Shown here one piece after another: positions 21,533 to 32,797 of a stretch of DNA of 64,000 nucleotides. The stretch is from Arthrinium phaeospermum (Eukaryota > Ascomycota > Sordariomycetes > Amphisphaeriales > Apiosporaceae): positions 620,001 to 684,000 of the forward strand of contig QYRS01000010.1 of NCBI GenBank assembly GCA_006503535.1. The letters run 5' to 3'. Position 1 is the stretch's first letter, and each line of letters begins with the position of its first letter. The translations under genes were made by a program, and so were the position numbers. Below the pieces are notes generated by a model that did not search any database, had not been told where the DNA came from, and saw only the letters and a program-made list of their open reading frames with translations.

Positions 21533-22977
21533 CCTCGTTGAGCTCGCTATCGCGAAATATGCTGTCGGCGACGACGTGGACTGTCAGCAATTGTATAGGG
21601 GTCGCCGACAAAGGTATGTAGGTATCGGCGACCAGGCTGTAGAGAATATGTCCAGATCCTTGTGGAATAAGGTGTCTACGGCGACTTTCTCAAGTTTAGG
21701 ATTCGACGATTGTTGTTTGCCAATCTGAATTTTACTTAGCCAATGATCAGGTACAAAGGCTACAGCAGTGCCAGTGAGATTCGCAAGCCCAAATGCTTAC
21801 GACACTTGACAGTCCCAGAAGGGCAATATCCAACCAGATGGATCAAAAAAAAAAATCGAGAAATCGACCCGATTCCGCGCAGCTGGGATGCCTCTTTTTC
21901 TCTCGTACAAATCTTACACTTGGGGTGCTCAAAATTGTTCGACTGGTGTTCATGAGGTATGGCTCATTTAGAAAGGTGTGAAGCTTTCTTGCAGCAGAAA
22001 CCACAGAATACAGTCGCAACAATGGCCTCAAGAATCTGATTGTCAATGATGCAGAAAAACGTCACAATCAACGGCCAAGAAAGTTGCAGAGGTGGTGGTT
22101 AACATTGGGTGACTTTGGTATGTGAAGATGGGTGAAAATGTGGTACATACGAGGGTCGTTCAAGGTTGCAGAAAATTGCAGGTGTTGTTCTCGAACACGT
22201 GAAATCGACAGAATTGATCATTGATTTTCGCGTTTGTACAGATATGGTTGTGAGAATTGAATCCATGCGGTGTTTCTGCACCGAAATCGAGGATTGCAAG
22301 TTCACTACTGGTGAAGGACGAGTGAAGCATCCGTGAAGTCGAGAGAACCTCCTTGATTATGATACCGTATCTTATCGGGAACTGTTCTTAGTGCAGATAA
22401 ATGTATCTAATCTGCCACATGGTGAGGCTTTGGAAATACCATGTCGTCTCATCCTTAGACAGGTCTGCTGTCAGACCCGAGTGCTTGATGAACTGGCAGT
22501 TTCAGTTGAAACTTGATGCCAGCGTTGGAACAAGGCTTCGTTTTTCTGGGCCAGGGGCAGTTATTTGTCCATTTGGTTGGTGGCAGAAACAATAACAAAA
22601 GCATGTCCCGTCTGAGCAAATCGGTTTGATCCTGGCAGCAGTATGTCGTGTTGTCGTCGTCCAGCCGGATGTATCGCGACTTATACGGCAAATCTTCGGC
22701 AGTCGTCACACTCGTCCCAGTGTGACGGGCCCAGCTGAGGTCCTGCGTCATTCTTCCAATGTTTTGCCAAGCTCAGGTTTAAGCTTTGACGCCAAGTGGA
22801 CCCACTGGCTTGTTGCCAAGTCGTTCCACGAGATTGGCAATACGGGCAATCCTTCGCGAGGCCTCCCTGATTCCCAAATCGCGACTTGTTTTCCTCCTGG
22901 GCAAAAAGGGCAATTGCTGAATTTTTACTGGAATTCAGATCTTTTCAGTTCGTCGTCACTCTTTAACTTCAGGCACA
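21533..22977. other. divergent promoter region
   Basis: About 1.4 kb between two divergently transcribed genes. An ORF-like stretch at 21650-21720 (minus strand, KQQSSNPKLEKVAVDTLF) looks protein-like but has no link to a start or splice site that I can defend. A pyrimidine-rich leader precedes the ATG at 22978. Confidence 0.5.
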
Positions 22978-25073
22978 ATGTTTTTGGGACGGTGTGGCCG
23001 TTGCATTGGCAGGCCCAATGTGTCGGGTCAACGCCAACGCCAACGCGCTGCTGACTGCATGCAGCGGCAGCGTCTCCAGCGACTCCAGCCAATTACGGCA
23101 CAGCGTGCCGGTTTCACCAGCACTTCACGGCGGGCGCAGCAACAACAGCAGCAACAGCAAGGATACCGCCATGAGCAATTCAAGGGTCAGGATTCCGAGC
23201 CGTCTTTGCGCGCAAAGATGGTCGAGTCGGCAATGACGACCCTCGGGTCGGTGCTGGTCCTGGGTGGTGGGTTTGCACTCGCCGCGTATGTGTATCACAA
23301 GTCCTACAAACATCTCCAGCTGCGGAAGATGGCCAATGCCTTCCAGCCTGGCGATCCGGTTCTTGAGCTTTCGGCGCACAGCAAGGACACACCAGACCCG
23401 GACGCCGAACACTGGATCCCAAGACCGGAACAGGCAAAGATTGACCAGATCATCCATGGGGAAGGAAAGGGCCACTACTTTCTGATTATGGGTGAGAAGG
23501 GAAGCGGCAAAAGCAGCAGTAAGTGCACGGATGTTTATATCGCCCCTGCCTGTCAACAAACTGGATGGTTTGTCTGGTCTGTGTGACTTGACATCCTACC
23601 CTATGGGGTAAGGAACAGTCGGCCCCGGGCGCATATAGAAGACTATATGGCCTCAGCAACCGACTCATGCATGTAATGAATCCACTAACTAGAAGATCTC
23701 TAGTGATATTGGAGGCAATGCGGAAGAATGACGGTGATGGGTGTTCCATGTTTGAGGCTCACGCAGACTTGGAGATCTTCCGTATCCGGCTGGGAAAGGC
23801 CCTCGACTACGAGTACCACGAGGATTACATCGGTGGCTACTTCAGCGAGCGAGGCCCACGCGATACCACCGCACTCTTGGACATTGAGAGAGCATTCAAC
23901 AAGTTGGAGAAGGTGGCTTTGATGTATCGGAAAGAGAGGAACAAGCCACTTGTCCTCGTCGTCAATCAGACCCATCTCATCAGGGATGACAACGACGGCA
24001 AAGACCTCTTGGAGCTGCTGCAACAGAGAGCAGAGGCGGTATGTGTGCATACAAACAAGTTCCCCATATTGCACCCTTTGCTTTTGCCGAGCCCCTTGAG
24101 CAAATGTTCATCTCGGCTCGGTACAGTACTGCTCTAACAGCATGTCCGCGTTCTTGGAGCTGGAGATACAAGCTCCCCCTCCAACCTTCATTCAAGCCAA
24201 ATGAGCGCATATGCTAATCATTCTGTCTAGTGGGCTGCTGCCGGTCTCGTCACTATGATCTTCAACACTGATGACTACTGGGTCTATGAGAGATTCAAGC
24301 AACTGGCGGCACGTATGGAAGTCATTTCGGTAGCAGATCTGCCCAAGGCTCAAGCAGTCGCGGCTTTACGGAAGTATCGAGCCAAATACTTCAAGGAGAA
24401 TGTGCCGCCTAGCATTCTGGAGCAAGTTTACGACCGAGTTGGTGGGCGACTGAATTTCCTCAACAGAGTTGCCAAGTCATCGGACATGATGGCAACTTGT
24501 GACCGAATCAAAGAGATTGAGAAGACTTGGTTCCTCAACCAATGCTGGATTCTCGGCATGGAAATGGACGATGATGTGATGGACCAACAAAAATGGGCTG
24601 TAAGTATGGGCGCCTGCTTGGTCCGAATCTGACTAACAGTGTTGCAGTCAGGAGCAATGGTGCTTGCGCAAGCACTGGTCGATAAGGAAGAGAGCATGGA
24701 TAAGACGTACGACGACGTGACAGGGCACATGCTCCCCTCGTTCCAGATGCACAAGGCCCAGCAGATCATGACACGTTCCGATTTCATCCGCGAGCTTGAT
24801 CGGCTGAATCTCTTCACGATTACCAGCAATGCGGAAGTTCGAGCCAGCTCCGTTCCTATGCATCTTGCGTTCAAGGAGATCTGCTCAGAAGAAGGCTTCA
24901 GGCAGTTCCTCGAGGACACACTGGAACGTATCGGGGATATCGAGAGTTTGGGCCGTACGAGGGAGCTTGTGGCGAAAGACCTTGTTCTCGGTGGCAAGTA
25001 TGAGTTCAAGCAAGGTTGGAGAGGCAACGTCTCGGTGCAGCTGAAGGAAAACCCAAACAAAGACGACAACTAA
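22978..25073 (+). CDS. mitochondrial P-loop ATPase of the ORC/AAA-like type
   Basis: Four exons (22978-23518, 23704-24038, 24231-24599, 24648-25073; introns 185, 192 and 48 nt) give 556 residues. The N-terminus is rich in Arg, Gln and Ser with almost no acidic residues, as in a mitochondrial presequence, and contains a poly-Gln run. One hydrophobic helix follows (TTLGSVLVLGGGFALAAYVY). Splicing of exons 1 and 2 completes the Walker A loop GEKGSGKSSM. A Walker-B-like strand KPLVLVVNQTHLIRDD is followed by DLLELLQQRAEAW and a sensor-like strand LVTMIFNTDDYW. The C-terminal half is helical. By architecture it is an inner-membrane-anchored ATPase of the archaeal/ORC-like clan; its substrate is unknown. 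The Asn in place of the usual acidic Walker B end is unusual. Confidence 0.8.
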
Positions 25074-26450
25074 ATGGTTGGTTCGCCATATGCAGAAGCT
25101 GAGGTAAGATCCCGTCTTCTTGGTTTTGGTGCCTGTCCCAAGATACGGTAGAACCAGATGTCTACCAGACGCGTATTTGGGAAGGAGGGCAAGGTTTGGG
25201 ACTGGTGGTCCCCAGACGCATCAAGCTCGCTTCAGAAAGCGGAAGTCCTCTTCAAGCCACCAGGCGAGTCGAGTGTATAAGAGATGGAGAACAGGGAAAG
25301 AACGTCCGGTGCAGCAACCATTGAGGTCTCGCGTGGCCCTATTTTCTTTTGTATAACAGGGGCTTTCCGAAGGTAACCTCGTGTAGAACTATTATGTGTG
25401 AAGAGTGTATGTTCGATATCTAGTTAGATCAAATAAGGGCTGATGTATAATGTAAAAGACATAGTACGAAATTATACACGCATACACTAATATCGTAGTT
25501 TTGAAAGCTTGTATATTGGCTGTTCTGTTCCCTAAAACAGAGGCGTCGTTTCGAAACAGTGTCGCCACCAGTATTTTGTCTGATGGGAACATATTGGGAC
25601 TTAAACGGCCCGATTCTAAACTCACACTACTAGCATGTTTAGTAGATAGCAACAGTAATTGCTAGATTTATTAATAGAACTACCCCTTTTCATCGCGTGC
25701 TTGCGTGAAACTTTGGAGCGACAGCATCTGAGAAATGTACATATCTCATGATTCCCCTCTAACGGAACAGGATCGATAAGGACACCCACGACGACGCTGT
25801 AGTCTCGCTTGAACATATATCTTCCAGAAGCACGCAAGTGGGAAGCGCTACGGTTCAACTGGGCTTGGGATACTTGGGATGGATCGTGGTACCCCTGGGC
25901 ATCAGATATCTGAACTAATTATATAGTCGTTTAGGAGACTATAAGTCGTTCAGTGCTTATGACACACTTGTTTCTCATGGCTATGGAGATCTATCTCGGG
26001 CAGTATCCCTGAAATGCCGGAACCGCTTACCGTCCTGTCATCCTGAGGTATCACAAGCACGTGATAGCACGTCACTGTGAGGTTGGTTCCTAGACCCCAG
26101 ACCCTATCTTGGCATTTTCAGGCTAAAATCATTCTCGTTCCTTCAAAACTCCATCATTTTCCTTTCCATGATCTTTCTTAGTTGCTATCAGGACTGTTTG
26201 CAGTCTCATCACTCCAGGCACCACGGGCAGTTCCAATTGGCTACCGCCGACTTCTCCGTTGCTTGCTGGGATCTTGGAAGTCTAAACTCCGTCCACCACA
26301 TCTTATCTCCGAGCTGAGCAGAGCTTCATTGCTTGCTTTAGCTTGCCCACCAAAACGCGTCATTTCTCCTCCGTATGTACAGTACTTAGCTGCAGGGCTA
26401 ACTACTGCCTTATTGGAACTCCTTCACCTGGCCCAATTCAGCTGCCAGAG
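25074..26450. other. intergenic region
   Basis: About 1.4 kb between the mitochondrial ATPase gene and ATM1. AT-rich centre (25400-25700). No supported gene. The last 250 bp would be the ATM1 promoter and leader. Confidence 0.5.
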
Positions 26451-26480
26451 ATGACCGTCGACGAGCCTCCGAAGCTATGA
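26451..26480 (+). promoter_or_regulatory. upstream ORF overlapping the ATM1 start (ATGA)
   Basis: ATG at 26451 opens nine codons (MTVDEPPKL). Its stop TGA (26478-26480) shares bases with the ATM1 ATG at 26477 as ATGA. Ribosomes that use this uORF would terminate exactly on the ATM1 start, an arrangement compatible with coupled termination and reinitiation or with repression by leaky scanning. Expression is not shown by sequence. Confidence 0.5.
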
Positions 26481-28693
26481 TCCTCAGGAATTTCCCACGG
26501 GCGCCCGCCTGCCGCCCAACATGTGCTGGCCTCCAGTTCAGTGCCCGCAATGGGTCACGGGTACCGATTCGAGCCCGCCCTGTCCCGGTGTTTGCGGCAT
26601 CGCAACGCCTCTGCTTCGGCCAATATGGGAATAACCAGCCGCCCAACGAACCGAAACCGAAGGATGGCGTCAAGGCAGCCCCCAATGCCTCTCTCAAAGC
26701 CGCGCCCAAAGCTCCGACTGCGGCTTCGAAAGATCCCCTCAGTACGCCGGAAAAGACCACCCAGGAGCAGCGCAAGGCGGACTGGGCAATAATGAAAGAG
26801 ATGGCGCATTATCTGTGGCCCAAGGACAGCTTGTCGACGAGACTGCGAGTCGGCCTCGCGGTCAGTCTGCTGGTCGGAGCCAAGGTCCTCAACGTCCAAG
26901 TGCCGTTCTACTTCAAGAGCATCGTTGACGCTATGAACATCGACGTGGGCGCCATGGGCGGCAATGCCACCATGATTGCCGGTAGTATGATCCTGGCCTA
27001 CGGCGCCACCCGTGTAGGCGCAACCGTGTTCCAGGAAATGCGCAATGCCGTATTCGCAAGCGTGGCGCAGAAGGCCATTCGAAGGGTTGCTGGCAATGTA
27101 TTCGACCATCTGTTGCGGCTGGATCTCAACTTCCACCTTTCCAAGCAAACGGGCGGGCTCACGCGTGCAATTGACCGCGGTACCAAGGGCATCAGTTTCT
27201 TACTCACAAGCATGGTCTTTCACATCCTTCCGACGGCGCTCGAGATCACCATGGTCTGTAGCATCCTGACCTGGCAATACGGCGCTCAGTTTGCGGCCAT
27301 CACAGCGGTGACAATGACTGCCTACACTGCCTTCACCATCTGGACTACAGCCTGGCGAACCAAGTTCCGAAGACAGGCAAATGCTGCGGACAACAAGGCT
27401 TCCACGGTAGCGGTGGACTCGCTGATTAACTACGAGGCTGTCAAGTACTTCAACAACGAGAAGTTCGAGGTGGCGCGCTATGACAAATCTCTCCTCGACT
27501 ACGAGAGGAGCTCCATCAAGGTCCAAACCTCGCTCGCATTCTTGAACAGTGGGCAGAACATCATCTTCTCCAGCGCATTGACGGCCATGATGTACCTCGC
27601 CGCCAACGGCGTCGCGGCAGGCACCCTCACGGTCGGCGACCTGGTCATGGTGAACCAGTTGGTCTTCCAGCTCTCCGTGCCCCTGAACTTCCTGGGCTCC
27701 GTCTATCGTGAGCTGAGGCAGTCGCTGCTGGACATGGAGACTCTCTTCAGCCTGCAGAAAGTGAATGTTTCCATTGCCGAACGCCCAAACGCCAAGGCGC
27801 TGCAATTGTCCAAGGGCGGCCAGATCAAGTTCGAAAACGTCAGCTTTGGGTACCTGCCGGAGCGACCGATCCTGCGAAACCTCAACCTGACTATCCCGGC
27901 AGGCAAGAAGATCGCAATTGTTGGGCCGAGTGGATGTGGAAAGTCTACCCTTCTGCGACTGCTGTTTAGGTTTTACGATGTCGAAAGCGGGCGCATCTTC
28001 ATTGACGACCAGGATATCAAAGATGTTACTCTAGAGTCGCTTCGCAAGTCTATTGGAGTGGTACCTCAGGACACGCCGCTATTCAACGACACCGTCGGCC
28101 ACAACATCAAGTACGGCAACCTCGAGGCCTCCGAAGCGCAGGTCACCGCGGCCGCCAAGCGTGCCAAGATCCACGACACCATCTCCAGCTGGCCGGCCGG
28201 CTACGACACCAAAGTCGGCGAGCGCGGCATGATGATCAGCGGTGGCGAGAAGCAGCGCCTCGCGGTCTCGCGGCTTTTGCTCAAGGACCCGCCTATGCTG
28301 TTCTTTGACGAGGCGACGAGCGCGCTGGACACCCACACGGAGCAGGCTTTGATGCAGAACATCAACAGCATCCTCAAGGAGAAGTCCCGGACGAGCGTCT
28401 TTGTGGCCCACCGTCTCCGCACCATCTACGATGCCGACCTGATCATTGTCCTCCGGGAGGGCAGCGTGGCTGAGATGGGAACGCACAAAGAGCTCATTGA
28501 CCGCGATGGCCTGTACTCGGAGCTTTGGAGTGGTAAGTTAACGACATCCCTGAAGGATGAGAAGCTTAGATCATGCTAACGTTTCATCATAGCCCAAGAA
28601 AGCCTCTTCAATGAGGAGGGAGAGCAGGCAGGCTCCAGCCAAGCAGCTCCAGAAGCTGTTTCGAACTCCGCCAATACCCAGCCACGATCCTAA
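26477..28693 (+). CDS. ATM1: mitochondrial ABC transporter Atm1 (ABCB7 type)
   Basis: Exon 1 (26477-28532) and exon 2 (28593-28693) flank a 60-nt intron with GCTAAC branch; the product has 718 residues. The N-terminus is Arg-rich and free of acids, as in a matrix presequence, then Ala/Pro/Lys-rich to about residue 95. A six-helix ABC membrane domain follows ([20 protein letters not shown]). The nucleotide-binding domain has Walker [10 protein letters not shown] (about 483-491), Q-loop [10 protein letters not shown], signature ISGGEKQRL (about 588-596), Walker [13 protein letters not shown] and H-loop VFVAHRL. The motif [11 protein letters not shown] is characteristic of Atm1. By family this half-transporter homodimerises in the inner membrane and exports a glutathione-bound sulfur compound for cytosolic Fe-S assembly. 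A uORF abuts its start. Confidence 0.97.
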
Positions 28694-29962
28694 TGTGATC
28701 GCAATGAAGGCGGCGCGTATCTTACAGTTCTCTGCCTAAAAGAGTTCACCGGGAAGGTGGCATCTTGATGTTGCCATCACCTGTTGAACAAGCTGCTTCT
28801 TACGGGACTCGAACTGGAAACCGGCCAAAAAAGAAAAAAAAAGTATAATGAGGCGGCTATGGGAACGGGCATCCACATCCGTGCGCATTGTCTTTCCATT
28901 AGGCTAACTACCGCATGCTAACTTCTAATGATGCTATCTCTTGGGGGAATCTGGGCTTATTTGCCTTAAGTATTGACGCTGAAAGGGACCGCTTGCTCAA
29001 AGTTGCGCTCGAGTGGTGGGTGGAAGGTTTTATACGTCCCTGGTTCTTTATGGTCAGCCAACGCTTAATCTGGTTCTTGGCTAAGACGAACCTGCGTGGT
29101 CTACCGAGACTAAGCTCGTTACTGCATCTGGAACCAAATGCCGTCAGGTGCCTTCTACTGGTCGTCAGCGGGTATCTAGTAGCCCTGTCAGGTGAACACG
29201 GTCACCGGTAATGGGGCATCGTGGGGAAGAGATATGAGGTGAGGTCTTGTTGGACTAGGCCATCGCAGCAGAAGTGCGAAGCCACTCGACAGAACATCAC
29301 TAGGGTTTACGTCGAGCCCGTATTGCCGTCCTAGTAATACGCACACCCAAGTCTTGCCTATTAGGTATTCCGAGGGGGGCGGCCAACTATTACGATGACT
29401 GGCATTTTGTCTTGAATTTGGCCTCTCAGGGGTTCGGGTTTTACTTTCCGGCTCTTTGGGTCGGAAGAAGCCTATGATTCTGCAGAGCACTAGCTACTTA
29501 GACATGCACACATGCAAATGCAAGAACTTCGGCCGAGACACCCTAGCTGATATATTGTTTCTCCCACTTGTTTAAGGAAAGCATCATGATTAATACAGTT
29601 CATGGCATCTAGGATAGGTTTTGGTCGTTGACATCTACTTTCATGCCGTGGGTCGAAATGTTGGGAAGATCTGTATTCAATTGGTAGACAACCAAAGTGG
29701 TTAAGGGGTGATCAAATCTAAACACTTTATAACTTGACCAATCAACAAACGGCCCTCACTACTTCGCAGAGGAATAAGAAGACGCAGAAAACAAGGCAAA
29801 AGAATGGTGATATCTCTCTACAGGATGACCTGCGGTGCCAACCCCAATGAATCAATTTTCTCCAAAACTCCTAGTTGCCCATCATGATTGGTATGTGTGT
29901 GTCTGTGTGTGGTCGTCAAACGTGTGTAATGCTTTGAGTGGTATATCCTTTTTTCTTCTTCT
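28694..29962. other. convergent intergenic region
   Basis: About 1.27 kb between the stop codons of ATM1 and MGM1. It holds a short GT-rich tract near 29890-29912. Short ORFs at 28915-29490 show no motif. Confidence 0.5.
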
Positions 29963-32797
29963 CTAAAACAAACCCCAGCGGCCCTTCTCCTTCTCGGAGC
30001 CGCCCTTCTTGCTGCCCGGCTTGGGTCGCTGGCCCTCGCGGCCCTCGAGCTGCCGGAGGCTCTCCATCTTGTCCAGCACGAGCTCGAGCAGCTCCTTGCG
30101 CCGAATCACCTCCAGGTGCTTCTTGATCTTGGGGTCCTCCTTGGCGAACTTCTCGACGTCTTCCTCCGACAGGTGACGGCCCAGGCGCGTGTCCAACTCG
30201 CGCGGGAAGTTGTAGTAGAACTCAGACAACAGCTCGACGTTCAGGAACAGAACGGCGGTCGAGGCGAGCTTGGTGGCCACGGCGTCGAGGAAGACCTCGG
30301 GGCAGTGGTACTTGTTCTTCATGTTGGCGCATTGCTTCGACTTTACAGCCATCAAGCGCATCTTGATAATGTCTGCGCGGTCCCGAAGGAACGCTGCTTC
30401 ACGGCCTACGGTTTGTGTCAGTTTCTGCCCAGTTCTTCGGATATGAGATAAGTAAATACCTTTTTGGAGCAGAGCAGCGCTGAAGCCGCCAGCGCCGGCT
30501 TGGTTCTCGTTCTCGACCACGATATCGCCCTTGCGTGCCTTGTCCACAAAGTGCAATACTTCCTTGAGCTTCCTTCTTCCGCCAACGGTGCTTTCTAAAT
30601 CCTTCATGGCACCCTCGCAGGCGTCCAGCTCCTTCTTGAGCACGCCTTGCACGTGCTCGCGGCCTTGGGTCCACTCACGGTCCTCCATATCGATATCAAA
30701 CTTGAAAGGCTTGATGCAGTTTTCCACCTGGTCGCTAGTGCTGTAGAATCGGTCGTTCAAAATGCTCGAGGCAGCTTCAGTAATGGCCTGGCGAGCAAAA
30801 GGGTGGCTGACGAATGTGGACTGGCCAATCAGATTGTCGACATGCGACTGGATGGCCGAAGCCACCACGGTCGTAGCGAGGCGACCCACACCCAGCTTGG
30901 TCAGAGACGAGGTAGAGGCATCCAGGCGCCGGTGCCAGAAGAGCGACTCAGGGTCGGCCTTGGGGAGATCGGCCAGATTGTCGGGCTCGAGGATAGGAAC
31001 CGAAAGGTCGGTAATGGGTTTGTTCCAGTACCGCGCCGCCAGCAGGTCAAGCACTCTCTGGTCCAATTCGTTTTTCAGGAGCTCGTGCATTTGCGGGCGG
31101 CCGAACTCCTCCGCAAATTGCTTGAAAGAATGCTTGAAGGCATCTAGGCTTTCGGCCAGGTACGATTCGGCAGAGAGAGGCCTATCGTTGTACTGAACCT
31201 TGAACTCGTAGGTGGCTTCCTCCAACTCTTGCTGGATGGCATCACTAGTAGTTTGTAGGCTGGCGGACATGGTCTGTTCCAATACATGCATAAGCTTCTT
31301 TCGTAATGTGGTGGTCCCAACGCTGACATCAGATCCAGGGCCGAACTCAAGAGGATGCGACGAAAAGTAGGCGTTTTCGTTCTTGGTGATAGCAGTCAAA
31401 ACGTCGGTCTTTCCAGTCTTGAAGAGCCCGGTCGCGGTGGGCACACGAGAGACAACACCCACGTAGCCTAGTCGCAGAGGATACTGTCGGTCGTTGAGAA
31501 TGGCAGAGCCTCGAACGGCATCGACCAAATCCATCTTGGTAACGACACCGATCGTGCGCTCTCCTCTTGGGTCAACCCTTCGGCTGGCACGCAAGGCTGC
31601 TGAGTTTGCCAGGTCCACATCGGCTGCTGAGATGGCCAAGATGACGTTGGGGGCCTGGATGTATTTGTCGCAAAGCTCGGAGATCTTTTGCTTCAGCTCA
31701 AGCGGTTGGTTGTGGCCAACGACCTGGATATAACCGGGCAAGTCAATCAGGGAAAGATCCGGGACATTCGGTGACGAAATGGACAAGCGGATGGGGTCAT
31801 CTGAGACACACTGAGAGTCAGGCACCGCCAGGTTGAGCTCAGTAAGTGTCCGTTGGATGGACGAGAAGTCCGAGATCTTGCCAAGGCCAAGGTCCGGGAA
31901 CTCTCCGTACTCGGACCTTGATCCCGGGGTGTTGATCAATGTGAGTTCTATAGGCCGTCTGGTGACCATGTTCGTGCCCTTGGGCAGGAACTCGTGTCCA
32001 ACGATAGCCTCAAGAACGGAGCTCTTGCCCGACGACTGGGATCCAATGACGACAATAGACGGCAGCGTCAGAGTGCTGGACTGACCGACTTTTTGGAGAA
32101 TATTTCGGATTTCGATCATCTTTTTCGTCAAAAGCATCATTTGATCATCCTTGGCCACCTCATCAGGGCCCCTAGGGTCATCCTCACTAGAGTGCTCATA
32201 ACCATATGCAGCAGCAGTTCCACCGACGGCGGCAGCACCACCTATCCTGCTCTGCTTGGGGTCCTCGCCTCCAGGGCCACCACCGCCACCACCACCGTTC
32301 TTTCCTGTGCCTATTTCTTCTTGCAATCTCAACACCTTCTGCATCCACTCTGGTAGCTCAACCTGGTCCTTCGTGCTTTGCCACCCTTTGCTCATCTGGT
32401 CTGCGATATCCTTAGCGCCACCGAATATGCCATTGGCCGTTCCCGTAACGGTGTTCTTGGCGGCGTTGATAGTATCCCATGCATAGTTACCGGCCGCCGA
32501 GGCTTGGTACTGCAACCAGGCCAGTCCGGCGACCGTCACACCGCCAGCCATGGCGGGGATCCTTATCAGCTTCGCAGCCAGCTTGGGGAGAAAGCGGATG
32601 AAGGAAGCATTTCGTACAATGACGGCATTGTGGAATGAGTTACCGCCGTACCACATTCGTCGTCTCGTCGCTCGCACGGCAGCGTCGGCTCGGAGGAGTC
32701 CGCCGGAGGGAAGTTGGTGGTACTGGCGGGAGGCATTCATGGCAGCCGACCGCGTGAAGGGCAGGCGCCCGGCGGCTGCTATAAGCCGTCCGCTCAT
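29963..32797 (-). CDS. MGM1: Mgm1/OPA1-type dynamin-like GTPase of the mitochondrial inner membrane
   Basis: A 54-nt intron (30406-30459, CTGAC branch) interrupts the gene; the spliced product has 926 residues. An Arg-rich presequence with no acids is followed by a membrane anchor at about 82-98 (AMAGGVTVAGLAWLQY) and an Ala/Gly-rich segment at about 186-200 (GGAAAVGGTAAAYGY). The latter sits where rhomboid protease Pcp1 cuts Mgm1 to the short form. GTPase motifs are intact: G1 GSQSSGKSS (252-260), G3 DLPGY (352-356) and G4 TKMD (420-423). Helical stalk and GED-like regions follow, ending GRWGLF. The protein drives inner-membrane fusion and cristae shaping. The intron is a multiple of three without a stop, so retention would insert 18 residues between the GTPase and the C-terminal stalk. 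Confidence 0.96.
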   Translation of the reverse strand: MSGRLIAAAGRLPFTRSAAMNASRQYHQLPSGGLLRADAAVRATRRRMWYGGNSFHNAVIVRNASFIRFLPKLAAKLIRIPAMAGGVTVAGLAWLQYQASAAGNYAWDTINAAKNTVTGTANGIFGGAKDIADQMSKGWQSTKDQVELPEWMQKVLRLQEEIGTGKNGGGGGGGPGGEDPKQSRIGGAAAVGGTAAAYGYEHSSEDDPRGPDEVAKDDQMMLLTKKMIEIRNILQKVGQSSTLTLPSIVVIGSQSSGKSSVLEAIVGHEFLPKGTNMVTRRPIELTLINTPGSRSEYGEFPDLGLGKISDFSSIQRTLTELNLAVPDSQCVSDDPIRLSISSPNVPDLSLIDLPGYIQVVGHNQPLELKQKISELCDKYIQAPNVILAISAADVDLANSAALRASRRVDPRGERTIGVVTKMDLVDAVRGSAILNDRQYPLRLGYVGVVSRVPTATGLFKTGKTDVLTAITKNENAYFSSHPLEFGPGSDVSVGTTTLRKKLMHVLEQTMSASLQTTSDAIQQELEEATYEFKVQYNDRPLSAESYLAESLDAFKHSFKQFAEEFGRPQMHELLKNELDQRVLDLLAARYWNKPITDLSVPILEPDNLADLPKADPESLFWHRRLDASTSSLTKLGVGRLATTVVASAIQSHVDNLIGQSTFVSHPFARQAITEAASSILNDRFYSTSDQVENCIKPFKFDIDMEDREWTQGREHVQGVLKKELDACEGAMKDLESTVGGRRKLKEVLHFVDKARKGDIVVENENQAGAGGFSAALLQKGIYLSHIRRTGQKLTQTVGREAAFLRDRADIIKMRLMAVKSKQCANMKNKYHCPEVFLDAVATKLASTAVLFLNVELLSEFYYNFPRELDTRLGRHLSEEDVEKFAKEDPKIKKHLEVIRRKELLELVLDKMESLRQLEGREGQRPKPGSKKGGSEKEKGRWGLF

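Noticed and set aside
21540..21700. 5' extension of the gene at 19370-21532 in its exon-2 frame (QLLTVHVVADSIFRDSEL)
   Set aside because: The frame is open but has no ATG. The 13-nt first exon with a 53-nt intron and CTGAC branch gives a complete start instead.
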